32,405 nucleotides of DNA from Bacillota bacterium (GTDB lineage: Bacteria; Bacillota; Clostridia; Lachnospirales; Lachnospiraceae). Below the pieces are notes generated by a model that was not told where the DNA came from, searched no databases, and worked only from the letters and a program-made list of their open reading frames with translations. Shown here one piece after another: positions 8,644-16,837 of this stretch. A program made the position numbers and the translations under genes. The stretch spans positions 1 through 32,405 of the forward strand of contig JAEWMT010000064.1 in assembly GCA_023393095.1 (NCBI GenBank), written 5' to 3'. The number at the start of each line of letters is the position of its first letter. The stretch's first letter is position 1.

Positions 8644-9822
8644 CTATTTTATAGTTCCTCCGCCGATTACATAATCATTCTGGTAGAATACAACAGCCTG
8701 TCCGGGTGTTATGGCGCGCTGGGGCTCCTTAAAAATACATAATACTTCATCCTCTGCTGTTCTTTTGATGATACATTTTGCACCCTTATGACTGTAGCGT
8801 ATCTTAGCCTCAACTTCCAGCTCACCCTCCAAATCCTCAATCGCCATAAAGTTTAATTGATTCGCGTACAGGCGATCCGAGAATACTTCATCTGAATTTC
8901 CTATCACTACTTCATTTGTTTCCGGCCTTAATTCCAGAACAAATACAGGATGTCCCATTGCTAAATTGAGCCCCTTACGCTGTCCCACGGTATAATGAAC
9001 CAGCCCCTGATGCCTTCCGATAATTTCACCGGAGGTATTAATAAAATTTCCTGGTGCAAAGCCCGGCAGTTCTGAATTATTAAGACTCTTTATCTTATTA
9101 TTGCCTACTGTATTCCCATGATTATCCTTCTGATTATCTTTGAAATTGTAGCTCGGACTATCTTTCTGGTTGTCTTTAAGATAATCACGAATAAACCCCG
9201 CATAGTCATTATCAGAAACAAAGCATATCTCTTGACTGTCCGGCTTATTCGCTACAGGTAAATTTAAGCGATTTGCAATCGCCCTGATTTCATCCTTTGC
9301 ATATTCTCCCACTGGCATTAATGTGTGAGATAACTGATGCTGGGTCAGGTTATATAAAGCATAAGTTTGATCCTTAGCCGCAGTAACAGATTTTTGAATT
9401 GTATATCTTCCATTCGCAAGCTTAGCAATCCTCGCATAATGCCCTGTAGCTATATAGGAGGCTCCGATACTAATTGATCTAGTAAGAAGAGCTTCCCATT
9501 TTACATAGCGATTACATGCAATGCACGGATTTGGCGTTCTTGCCTGTAGATATTCTGATACAAAGTAATCTATCACATTTTCCTTAAAATCTTTCTTAAA
9601 GTTCATTACATAATACGGAATATCAAGAGCAGCAGCTACTCTTCTGGCATCCTCTACTGCACTGAGGCCGCAACATCCACCATTTTCCTCCATGGAACAG
9701 ATATCTTCATCCTGCCATATCTGCATGGTTACACCTATTACATCGTATCCCTGCTCTTTTAAAAGGTATGCCGCTACGGAAGAATCCACCCCTCCTGACA
9801 TTCCTACTACTACCTTTTCCAT
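8644..9822 (-). CDS. mnmA: tRNA-specific 2-thiouridylase MnmA
   Basis: 392 residues. MnmA activates U34 of Lys, Glu and Gln tRNAs with ATP and inserts sulfur to give s2U34. Seen: the PP-loop GMSGGVDSS (8-15), TPNPCIACN with catalytic Cys100, ATGHYARI, and SQEICFV with the second catalytic Cys200, then the C-terminal beta-barrel domain with VGQRKGL. Odd feature: a ~35-residue Asn/Asp/Lys-rich insert at about 217-253, containing DNQKD twice, sits between DYAGFIRDYL and GEIIGRHQG, where other MnmA proteins have a short loop. The ATG at 9822 has GGAGG 5 bases upstream. Last gene of iscR-nifS-nifU-mnmA; the cysteine desulfurase is the likely sulfur donor. Confidence 0.96.
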   Translation of the reverse strand: MEKVVVGMSGGVDSSVAAYLLKEQGYDVIGVTMQIWQDEDICSMEENGGCCGLSAVEDARRVAAALDIPYYVMNFKKDFKENVIDYFVSEYLQARTPNPCIACNRYVKWEALLTRSISIGASYIATGHYARIAKLANGRYTIQKSVTAAKDQTYALYNLTQHQLSHTLMPVGEYAKDEIRAIANRLNLPVANKPDSQEICFVSDNDYAGFIRDYLKDNQKDSPSYNFKDNQKDNHGNTVGNNKIKSLNNSELPGFAPGNFINTSGEIIGRHQGLVHYTVGQRKGLNLAMGHPVFVLELRPETNEVVIGNSDEVFSDRLYANQLNFMAIEDLEGELEVEAKIRYSHKGAKCIIKRTAEDEVLCIFKEPQRAITPGQAVVFYQNDYVIGGGTIK

Positions 9823-9893
9823 GGTAACCTCCGCATTTTATGTTGATTAGTAACTTAATATTAAATTTCATTTACAATATCATTGGATAAGTT

Positions 9894-10331
9894 TTAATAT
9901 ACTACTTCTTCTTCATCTTCATGAATATCAGACTTCGGCTTTGAAAGTCCTTCAATCTTAATATTGTTTTTCTGTGCATAATCCCAAAGAGCAGCATGAA
10001 TAGCTTCTTCTGCAAGTAGAGAACAGTGAACCTTCACCGGGGGCAGACCATCCAGTGCTTCCATTACTGCTTTATTTGTTATCTTCAAAGCTTCCTGAAC
10101 AGTTTTTCCTTTGACCAGTTCCGTAGCCATACTGCTAGTGGCAACTGCCGCACCACAACCGAATGTCTTAAACTTAACATCATGAATAATTCCATCATTA
10201 TCAATATCAAGGTAAATTCTCATGATGTCACCACACTTTGCGTTACCTACGGTTCCAACACCGCTTGCATTCTCTATCTCACCAACATTCCTTGGGTTTG
10301 TAAAATGATCCATAACTTTTTCTGAATACAT
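9894..10331 (-). CDS. nifU: Fe-S cluster assembly scaffold NifU/IscU
   Basis: 145 residues; N-terminal NifU/IscU-type scaffold on which [2Fe-2S]/[4Fe-4S] clusters are built before transfer. The three ligand cysteines are present: Cys33 (AKCGD, with Asp35), Cys59 (FGCGAA) and Cys103 (VHCSLL). A short acidic C-terminal tail (HEDEEEVV) follows. AAGGAGG is 7 bases before the ATG at 10331. It follows nifS by ~55 bases and precedes mnmA by ~70 bases, the common clostridial order. The protein lacks the C-terminal Nfu domain of full-length NifU, so iscU would be an equally fair name. Confidence 0.95.
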   Translation of the reverse strand: MYSEKVMDHFTNPRNVGEIENASGVGTVGNAKCGDIMRIYLDIDNDGIIHDVKFKTFGCGAAVATSSMATELVKGKTVQEALKITNKAVMEALDGLPPVKVHCSLLAEEAIHAALWDYAQKNNIKIEGLSKPKSDIHEDEEEVVY

Positions 10332-10386
10332 AATAATTCCTCCTTCGATCTGGTATATTATAATTTCCTGCTTCGTAATAAGATAT

Positions 10387-11565
10387 CTATCTTTTCATAA
10401 TGAAATCCTCGTATAACGGTGACATTTTACGAAGTTTATCAACAATTTCTTTAATCTGGTCAACGGTATAGTTAATCTCATCTTCTGTAATTTCATCATT
10501 TACCGTCAGTCTGAGGGAGCCGTGAGCAATCTCATGCGGCAGGCCGATTGCAAGAAGAACATGCGAAGGATCTAGGGATCCTGAAGTACATGCGGAACCA
10601 CTGGAAGCACATATATTCTTCATATCCAGCATAATAAGCAGTGATTCACCTTCGATAAATTGAAAGCTGAAATTTGCATTGTTTGGTAATCTTCTCACCT
10701 TGTCTCCATTTACACGCACAAAAGGAATTTCTTCCATAATTCTCTTAAACAATAGATTTCTTAATTTGACTTCCTTCTCTGCTCTTTCATCCATTGTGTC
10801 TAATGCAATCTGTACTGCCTTACCAAAACCAACGATTCCAGGTACATTTTCCGTTCCTGCTCTTCTTTGTCTCTCCTGTGCACCGCCATGGATATAGGAA
10901 CGGATTTTCACACCTTTTCTAATATAAAGAAAACCAATACCCTTCGGTCCGTTCAGTTTATGACCGCTGGCACTTAACATATCTATATTTAAAGCATTTA
11001 CATCAATCGGAACCTGTCCAAATGCTTGTACTGCATCTGTATGAAATAATATATTATGTTTTCTTGCAATTTCACCAATTTCCTTGATCGGCTGTATGGT
11101 TCCAATTTCATTATTTGCAAACATGACGGAAATAAGGATTGTCGTCGGACGTATTGCTTTCTCCAACTGGTCAAGCTTAATAATACCATTCTCATCTACA
11201 TCCACATAGGTTACCTCTATTCCATGCTTCACCAGATAATCACAGGTATGAAGTATTGCATGATGCTCGATTCTAGAGGTGATTATATGATTACCTTTGT
11301 CTGCATAAGCATCTACCGCAGCTTTTAATGCCCAATTATCCGATTCAGTGCCACCACCGGTAAAATAGATTTCTTCGTTCTGCCCTCCAAGAGCTTTCGC
11401 TATAATTCCCCTAGCTTCATCAACAACTTTCTTATTCTGGGCCGCAAACTCGTAAATACTGGACGGATTACCATACAACTCTGTAAAATAAGGAAGCATT
11501 GCTTCTACTACTTCTGGTCTGGTTTTTGTTGTTGCAGCATTATCAAGATATATTTTCTTCTCCAT
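10387..11565 (-). CDS. nifS: Cysteine desulfurase NifS/IscS
   Basis: 392 residues from the ATG at 11565, preceded by GAGGGAG at good spacing; an in-frame ATG at 11598 lacks support and would place the site inside the gene. PLP-dependent aminotransferase class V enzyme that takes sulfur from L-cysteine as an enzyme persulfide, giving alanine. Seen: YLDNAATTK, GGGTESDNWALK, HTDAVQ, SASGHKLNGPKG (PLP lysine Lys203), RAGTEN, and SSGSACTSGS with catalytic Cys326. Co-transcribed with iscR (22-base gap) and nifU; supplies sulfur for Fe-S clusters and, by inference, for MnmA. Confidence 0.96.
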   Translation of the reverse strand: MEKKIYLDNAATTKTRPEVVEAMLPYFTELYGNPSSIYEFAAQNKKVVDEARGIIAKALGGQNEEIYFTGGGTESDNWALKAAVDAYADKGNHIITSRIEHHAILHTCDYLVKHGIEVTYVDVDENGIIKLDQLEKAIRPTTILISVMFANNEIGTIQPIKEIGEIARKHNILFHTDAVQAFGQVPIDVNALNIDMLSASGHKLNGPKGIGFLYIRKGVKIRSYIHGGAQERQRRAGTENVPGIVGFGKAVQIALDTMDERAEKEVKLRNLLFKRIMEEIPFVRVNGDKVRRLPNNANFSFQFIEGESLLIMLDMKNICASSGSACTSGSLDPSHVLLAIGLPHEIAHGSLRLTVNDEITEDEINYTVDQIKEIVDKLRKMSPLYEDFIMKR

Positions 11566-11587
11566 GTTGTTTTCTCCCTCTAAAATA

Positions 11588-12058
11588 TTATTTACCACAT
11601 GTTTGTTTCGCTTTTGTATCAGTGGTACTAGACCCTGCCTGAACCTTCTTACTTTCTTCTACCAGTTCGGAAAGTTTTATGTTATCTACGGCTTCATTTA
11701 TACTATCACTTATACGCTTCCAAACATATTTTGTTACACAGGAATCCGAGTTACTACACGTACTTCCATTATTAACCTCAGAACAATCAACCGGATCTAA
11801 ATTGCCTTCCAAAGCCCTAAGAATCGCTCCCACCGAAATATCCTGCGCCGGAGCTGCCAGCTTGTAGCCTCCCTGCGCTCCTCTGATACTGATTACAATA
11901 CCTGCTTTCTTAAGCTTGGCAATTAATTGTTCTAAATAATTCATTGATATACTCTGTCTTTCTGCTATCTGGCTCAATGCAACAGCCTCATCATCAGCAT
12001 GGACTGCCAGATCAAGAACTGCCCTTAATCCATATCTGCCCTTGGTGGATAGCTTCAT
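11588..12058 (-). CDS. iscR: Rrf2-family Fe-S regulator (IscR-like)
   Basis: 156 residues from the ATG at 12058; the ATG at 12070 overlaps the GGAGG site and is rejected. An N-terminal winged helix-turn-helix (MKLSTKGRYGLRAVLDLA, SQIAERQSIS, YLEQLIAKLKKAG, RGAQGGYKLA) is followed by three cysteines, Cys92, Cys101 and Cys107, spaced like the [2Fe-2S] ligands of IscR though with a longer first interval. First gene of the isc operon, so autoregulation by cluster status is the expected model. CymR-type cysteine regulators are related, but these usually lack the cysteine triad. Confidence 0.88.
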   Translation of the reverse strand: MKLSTKGRYGLRAVLDLAVHADDEAVALSQIAERQSISMNYLEQLIAKLKKAGIVISIRGAQGGYKLAAPAQDISVGAILRALEGNLDPVDCSEVNNGSTCSNSDSCVTKYVWKRISDSINEAVDNIKLSELVEESKKVQAGSSTTDTKAKQTCGK

Positions 12059-12184
12059 ACTTACCTCCATTTCCGCCGCTTTAAATACTATGATCAGCAG
12101 CTTTTTATATCAAATCCGGAATCCGGTTTTAATTTCTATTTCATTACTACAAATTATTTGGCTGCTTTTTAATTCCTTTTATCA

Positions 12185-12244
12185 TTCCTACTTTTTTAAT
12201 TCCTACTTTTTTAATTCCTATAATTTTAATCCCTATTATTTTAC
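12185..12244. repeat. Four 15-bp tandem repeats in the iscR leader
   Basis: TTCCTACTTTTTTAA at 12185-12199 and again, identical, at 12200-12214. Degenerate copies TTCCTATAATTTTAA (12215-12229) and TCCCTATTATTTTAC (12230-12244) follow. They fall between the predicted transcription start (~12246) and the iscR start codon, so they would be transcribed as A-rich/purine-rich RNA. Confidence 0.8.
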
Positions 12245-12252
12245 TCGGTTAT

Positions 12253-12281
12253 AATATAGCATCTCACTCCTTCTTTGTCAA
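12253..12281 (-). promoter_or_regulatory. iscR operon promoter
   Basis: On the minus strand, TTGACA (12281-12276, perfect), 17-base spacer, TATATT (12258-12253). Predicted start about 12246, leaving a ~190-base leader before iscR. Confidence 0.75.
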
Positions 12282-12282
12282 T

Positions 12283-12324
12283 ATTATTTCATAATATTTG
12301 AGAATTATTTCATAAAATTTGAGA
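12283..12324. repeat. Two 21-bp direct repeats abutting the iscR -35 box
   Basis: Two adjacent 21-base units at 12283-12303 and 12304-12324, identical except one base (ATTATTTCATAA-T/A-ATTTGAGA). They begin one base upstream of the TTGACA box, a usual position for activator or operator sites. They also lie ~140 bases upstream of the divergent spoVB gene. Confidence 0.75.
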
Positions 12325-12465
12325 ATTATATACTTCTTAATTTTGTATTTATGAATTATTTATTATCGTTCAGTTGAAACATTCTCCGCTTAATTCTTTG
12401 CTGTGTAACATAAGTTATGATTTTCCAAAATATATATACAATAAATAGTATTTTAAGGATGCTTT

Positions 12466-14043
12466 ATGAGTAAAAAAGTAGCTGCGCAGCAGCATATCAG
12501 ATATATAAAGAAGAGTAATATTGTGATGGGAACTCTGATTCTTACCCTATCAGGGTTTATCATTCGTTTCATCGGTTTCTTCTATCGCATTTTCCTGTCT
12601 AATACAATGGGCGCAGAGTTGATGGGTATTTATCAGCTGATTTTTCCTGTGTATGGAATTGCCTTTACTATTTATGCATCTGGAATTCAAACCTCAATTT
12701 CCAGACTTGTAGCCAGGGAAATCGGCCGAAAAAATCCCAAGAATATTATACGGATACTTCGAATCGGAATACTGATGTCAGTATCTTTAGCAGCTGTATT
12801 AACCTTGATAATCTATTTCAATGCTGATTTTATTGCCTGGCGTATTCTAATGGAAAAACGCTGTGCCGATTCCTTAAGAATACTCGCCGTAGTCTTTCCA
12901 TTCTGTGGAGTTACTGCTTGTATCAATGGTTACTATTATGGACTTAAAAAAACCGGAGTACCTGCCGCTACACAATTATTGGAACAGCTAATCCGTGTTA
13001 TCATCGTTTATTTTATAGCACTTTATTTTGGAGGGGGAAAGCTTGCCGTAACCTGTGAAATGGCAGTGGTAGGTTTAGTTGCAGGCGAAATCGCCTCCTG
13101 CTTATATAACTTTGCTTCCATGTTTATAACAAAGTCTCCTGCCAAACTTCTCGATATTGATCCAAATCCAAATGTTAAAGAAGGAAGACGCAAATTAATC
13201 ATAAAAGATCTGTTATCCTTAAGCGTACCACTCTCTGCAAATCGTCTTCTATTAAGTATCCTACATAGTATTGAAGCTATCCTAATACCTTCTTTGCTAC
13301 GTAGATCCGGTCTCAGCAATCAGGATGCATTAGTCGCCTTTGGCGTATTAAACGGAATGTCCATTCCGTTCATCCTGTTTCCAACTGCGATAACCAATGC
13401 GTTATCCGTACTATTACTTCCGACAATCTCAGAGGCACAGGCAGTTAATAATGATAAGCTCATTGGAATAACAACCGCTGCTTCTATTAAATATAGTCTG
13501 ATTATCGGTATCATCAGCACAGGGGTTTTTGTATACTTTGGAAATGATCTTGGAAATGCCGTATTTCACAATGTATCTGCAGGTGAATATCTGATGGTGC
13601 TCGCATGGCTTTGCCCGTTTTTATATCTTACTACTACTTTGGGCAGTGTAATCAATGGTCTTGGTAAGGCACATATCACCTTTATCAATTCAATCATTGG
13701 TACCGTATGCAAAATCTTTTTAATTATTTTTCTAATACCCGCCCGAGGAATCAACGGATATCTGATTGCACTTTTAATAGGACAGCTGATTATAACCGGC
13801 CTGGATACCTTTGCTGTTATAAGAAATGTACATTTTAGTCTAGACAGTATCAATTCAGTGGTTAAACCCGGGATTTTTACCGCAATCTGTGGTTTCTTCT
13901 TGAAGGAAAGCTATGAATACACAAAAAAAATGATACATATGAATGATATCATTTTCCTACTGATCTTCTGTTTATTGCTATGTATCATTTGCACTATTTT
14001 CTTATGGGCAAGTAATGCTATCACTAAAAATGATTTTAAATAA
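12466..14043 (+). CDS. spoVB: SpoVB/MurJ-family polysaccharide flippase (stage V sporulation protein B-like)
   Basis: 525 residues with about 14 hydrophobic helices across the whole length; MVF/MATE-like flippase fold (Polysacc_synt family). The N-terminus SGFIIRFIGFFYRIFLSNTMGAELMGIYQL is typical of SpoVB and its paralogues, which flip lipid-linked precursors for spore cortex or surface polysaccharide; lipid II or related substrate is inferred. AAGGA is 6 bases before the ATG. A TATACAAT at 12435-12442 upstream resembles a sporulation-type -10 sequence but I cannot assign a sigma factor. Monocistronic, divergent from iscR. A YtgP or other paralogue function is the main alternative. Confidence 0.82.
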   Translation: MSKKVAAQQHIRYIKKSNIVMGTLILTLSGFIIRFIGFFYRIFLSNTMGAELMGIYQLIFPVYGIAFTIYASGIQTSISRLVAREIGRKNPKNIIRILRIGILMSVSLAAVLTLIIYFNADFIAWRILMEKRCADSLRILAVVFPFCGVTACINGYYYGLKKTGVPAATQLLEQLIRVIIVYFIALYFGGGKLAVTCEMAVVGLVAGEIASCLYNFASMFITKSPAKLLDIDPNPNVKEGRRKLIIKDLLSLSVPLSANRLLLSILHSIEAILIPSLLRRSGLSNQDALVAFGVLNGMSIPFILFPTAITNALSVLLLPTISEAQAVNNDKLIGITTAASIKYSLIIGIISTGVFVYFGNDLGNAVFHNVSAGEYLMVLAWLCPFLYLTTTLGSVINGLGKAHITFINSIIGTVCKIFLIIFLIPARGINGYLIALLIGQLIITGLDTFAVIRNVHFSLDSINSVVKPGIFTAICGFFLKESYEYTKKMIHMNDIIFLLIFCLLLCIICTIFLWASNAITKNDFK

Positions 14044-14137
14044 AAGCTTGGTTCGGCTGTCTAATTCTCACGTTCCGTTTTCATTCTATGTGGAGCTAAA
14101 ATATGTCGGCGTGAGAGTCTGACCCCGAATCAAGCTT
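14044..14137. repeat. 94-bp foldback after spoVB
   Basis: AAGCTTG-TTCGG at the left end pairs with CCGAA-CAAGCTT at 14126-14137. Inward, TCTCACG (about 14067) pairs with CGTGAGA (14110-14116). The loop of ~37 bases is unpaired. It starts one base after the spoVB stop codon and has no T-run on either side, so it may be a structured repeat or an atypical terminator. 14138-14222 shows nothing else. Confidence 0.6.
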
Positions 14138-14222
14138 CTATATAAGTATAAAAGTAAGATTTAGGTTTCTTTCATTAAAGGTAAATTCATGTAGATTCAA
14201 TATAATAGTTATCGTATTCAAA

Positions 14223-15605
14223 TCAAGATCTATATAATAAATAATTGTTTTTACCGTGTTCCTTCACATTATACAGAGCCTGATCCGCATACTCCATAAG
14301 TTGTTCATAGTGCAGACCTGATTCGGGATAAATAACCACACCGATACTTGAAGTAATTGGTATGGACAGTTTATCGCTGATATAATTCGTATCTAGGCTC
14401 TCCTTCAATAAGGCGGCTTTTTCCAACACTTCTTCGTCATTTTCTATATTACCGGAAAATACGACAAATTCATCACCGCCAATACGCCCAATGATTTCGC
14501 CTTCAGTAAATACCTCCTTAATACAACTGATAACAAATATTAACACCTTATCACCCACGAGATGTCCGTAATTATCATTCACACTTTTAAAATTATCAAA
14601 ATCTATCAACATCAGCATGTGCCTGCTTTTTTTGTTTCCGGATATAAATTTTTCAATTTTCTTACTTGTAATCTCTTTATTATAAACTCCAGTTAACGGA
14701 TCCCTAGTAGCTTTATATTCCAATGCTTCAAGTTCCCTCTTCTGAGAATCAATATTAACAATTTTACCAATAATACGTAGCGGATTCTTTTTATCATCAT
14801 AAATGGTTCTGCCCATAAGCTGACACCATATAAACTCACCCAAACGGTTCTTAAATCGGAACTCTGCATCAATATTACTTATACCAAGCGTCAACTGATA
14901 GCAAAATTCAAGATATATTCCCCAATCATCTGGATGAACAAGATCCCTGTGATTTGCAAAATCATCTTTAAAATTAATAATTACGGGATTAATACCAAAA
15001 AACTCACGATACTTTTCACTATATCTCATTTCATCAGATTCAATATGATATTCAAATAGGATGTCATTTGAAAGCTCTGTAGCAATCCGATAACGCTCTC
15101 CTTCTAATAGAATTAGCTCTTGCATTCTCTTCTGTTCACTAAAATCAACAAATACCACGGAGAAAGTATGCTTACCATCTCTTCCCAATGAGATGTTACC
15201 GTCCATTAACATAGGAAGAACTACTCCATCCTTAGTAATCAGACTAATCTCAGAGTGAATTGTATCCTTCTCAAGCTTATTTTTGATCTCCTCAACAAAA
15301 GATAAATTCCTTTTATCTAAAAAATCCAATAGAGAACTTTTATTCAGCTTTTGTATCTCATCTTTGTTATAACCCAGGATATCATAAAAGCCTTTACTCG
15401 CATAAAGGATTCTACAATCATCCTCTAATATGAAATGAACTAAGCCTGCCCGTATACTATCAGTTATTTTTTTTAGTTCCACAGTTATCATTTTTTCATT
15501 TTGCAGACGGGAAATCAAAATGGCAGCGACAATAACAATGCAGATTCCAATGATAACCGATAGCAAAAAAGTATGATTATTCAATAAGTTATTAATGCAT
15601 TTCAT
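14223..15605 (-). CDS. PAS-PAS-GGDEF diguanylate cyclase, membrane anchored
   Basis: 460 residues from the ATG at 15605 (GGGGGA 9 bases upstream); an in-frame TTG at 15638 would add 11 residues without better support. One membrane helix at ~13-34, two PAS domains (~49-160, with DGVVLPMLMDGNIS; ~175-290, with HPDDWGIYLEF), then a GGDEF domain (~300-455) with an intact GGDEF motif at 376-380. Expected to make c-di-GMP from two GTP in response to a PAS-sensed cue. The inhibitory I-site RxxD, five residues before GGDEF, is TEGE here, so product feedback through that site is probably absent. It follows metA by ~105 bases on the same strand. Confidence 0.9.
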   Translation of the reverse strand: MKCINNLLNNHTFLLSVIIGICIVIVAAILISRLQNEKMITVELKKITDSIRAGLVHFILEDDCRILYASKGFYDILGYNKDEIQKLNKSSLLDFLDKRNLSFVEEIKNKLEKDTIHSEISLITKDGVVLPMLMDGNISLGRDGKHTFSVVFVDFSEQKRMQELILLEGERYRIATELSNDILFEYHIESDEMRYSEKYREFFGINPVIINFKDDFANHRDLVHPDDWGIYLEFCYQLTLGISNIDAEFRFKNRLGEFIWCQLMGRTIYDDKKNPLRIIGKIVNIDSQKRELEALEYKATRDPLTGVYNKEITSKKIEKFISGNKKSRHMLMLIDFDNFKSVNDNYGHLVGDKVLIFVISCIKEVFTEGEIIGRIGGDEFVVFSGNIENDEEVLEKAALLKESLDTNYISDKLSIPITSSIGVVIYPESGLHYEQLMEYADQALYNVKEHGKNNYLLYRS

Positions 15606-15709
15606 TATCCTATGTCCCCCAATTTTAGCCCAATACAAATGTACTTGATAACAATGACTAAAGTTACATATGTTGATTAATGAATGTGAAGTTTAAGAGA
15701 AGCTCTTCG

Positions 15710-16615
15710 TTATAGTTCATAAGGCGTTACCTGATATACGTAGTAATTCAGCCAATTTGTATACATTGCATTCGAATGTGCTCTCCAAACAAGATTCGGA
15801 CGCATATCCGGTTGATTTTCCGGATAGTAATTCTTAGGAAGTTCGATATCAATACCTTTTGCTATGTCCCTTTTATATTCCTTATCCAATGAAACTCTGT
15901 CATATTCCGGATGTCCCATAACAAAAATTTGCTTACCTTCGTTTGCAATTACAATAAATACTCCTGCATCTTCCGATTCAGCTAATATTGTAAGGTTCTC
16001 ATTCTTTAAAATATCCTCTTTTGATACTGTTGTATATCTAGAATGTGGTGCATAAAAAACATCATCAAATCCTCTGATAAAAGGCACTTTCCGATTTAAT
16101 ACCGCATGCTCAAATATACCAAACATTTTCTTATCTAAAATAATCTTAGGTATATCATAATGATAATAAAGTCCAGCTTGGGCGCCCCAGCATATGTGAA
16201 GTGTGGAGGTCACATACGTTTTTGACCATTCCATAATTCTGGTTAATTCCTCCCAGTAGGTCACCTCTTCAAAATCCATAAGCTCAACAGGAGCTCCAGT
16301 TATAATTAGTCCATCGAATTTCTTATCCTTGATATCCTCAAAGGTCTGATAAAATTGATCCAAATGACTGGTAGGTGTATGAGTACCTACATAGGATTCT
16401 GTTGTTAAAAAGGTTACGTCAACCTGCAGCGGGGTATTGGAAAGGCTTCTCAGCAACTGTACCTCCGTATCCTCTTTGATTGGCATAAGGTTTAATATTA
16501 CTATCTTCAAAGGTCGGATATCCTGGTGCATTGCTCTTGTTTCGTCCATTATAAATATATTCTCATCCTCGAGAATTTTTTTCGCAGGTAAGTCACTTTG
16601 TATTTTAATTGGCAT
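15710..16615 (-). CDS. metA: Homoserine O-acyltransferase MetA, predicted acetyl-CoA specific
   Basis: 301 residues, standard MetA length. Acylates L-homoserine, the first committed step of methionine synthesis. Catalytic Cys142 (LHICWGAQAGLYYHY), His235 and Glu237 (MGHPEYDR) are present. Residue 111 is Glu (GAPVELMDFEEV). In characterised MetA enzymes Glu at this position goes with acetyl-CoA use and Gly with succinyl-CoA, so homoserine O-acetyltransferase activity is predicted although family annotations say succinyltransferase. ATG at 16615 has GGTGAT 7 bases upstream. I do not see a SAM-riboswitch or T-box in the ~100-base leader. Confidence 0.94.
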   Translation of the reverse strand: MPIKIQSDLPAKKILEDENIFIMDETRAMHQDIRPLKIVILNLMPIKEDTEVQLLRSLSNTPLQVDVTFLTTESYVGTHTPTSHLDQFYQTFEDIKDKKFDGLIITGAPVELMDFEEVTYWEELTRIMEWSKTYVTSTLHICWGAQAGLYYHYDIPKIILDKKMFGIFEHAVLNRKVPFIRGFDDVFYAPHSRYTTVSKEDILKNENLTILAESEDAGVFIVIANEGKQIFVMGHPEYDRVSLDKEYKRDIAKGIDIELPKNYYPENQPDMRPNLVWRAHSNAMYTNWLNYYVYQVTPYEL

Positions 16616-16718
16616 AATCCATCACCATTTCATTATTATTTTATATGCCTGCCAATACGTAAAATCATTACGGAAGGCTTGCTTTTGCTTTTGCATTTAT
16701 TTCTCTATATTAAAATGT

Positions 16719-16747
16719 ATCATAGCATGATTTGTAGAATAAATCAA
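16719..16747 (-). promoter_or_regulatory. metA promoter
   Basis: On the minus strand, TTGATT (16747-16742), 17-base spacer, TATGAT (16724-16719). Predicted leader ~97 bases. Just upstream, at 16754-16777, ATAATGTT/AATTACAA-type dyad ATAATGTT...AACATTAT forms a perfect 8-base inverted repeat, which could be an operator or the end of the ligA transcript. Confidence 0.65.
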
Positions 16748-16837
16748 TAAATTATAATGTTCTGTTTCCAACATTATGATCTTCTAATTCTAAAGTAATC
16801 AGCCTATGATGGCGAGAGTTTTTTAATTTTAAATGAT

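Noticed and set aside
8415..8654. 79-codon plus-strand frame after the histidinol phosphatase gene
   Set aside because: It starts with TTG, lacks a ribosome binding site, overlaps mnmA's end and is mostly the terminator hairpin.
12042..12254. 70-codon plus-strand frame in the iscR control region
   Set aside because: Its length comes from the 15-bp tandem repeats, with no site or homology.
16616..16837. SAM riboswitch or T-box upstream of metA
   Set aside because: The expected conserved stems and motifs are not seen; only a simple 8-bp dyad and promoter.
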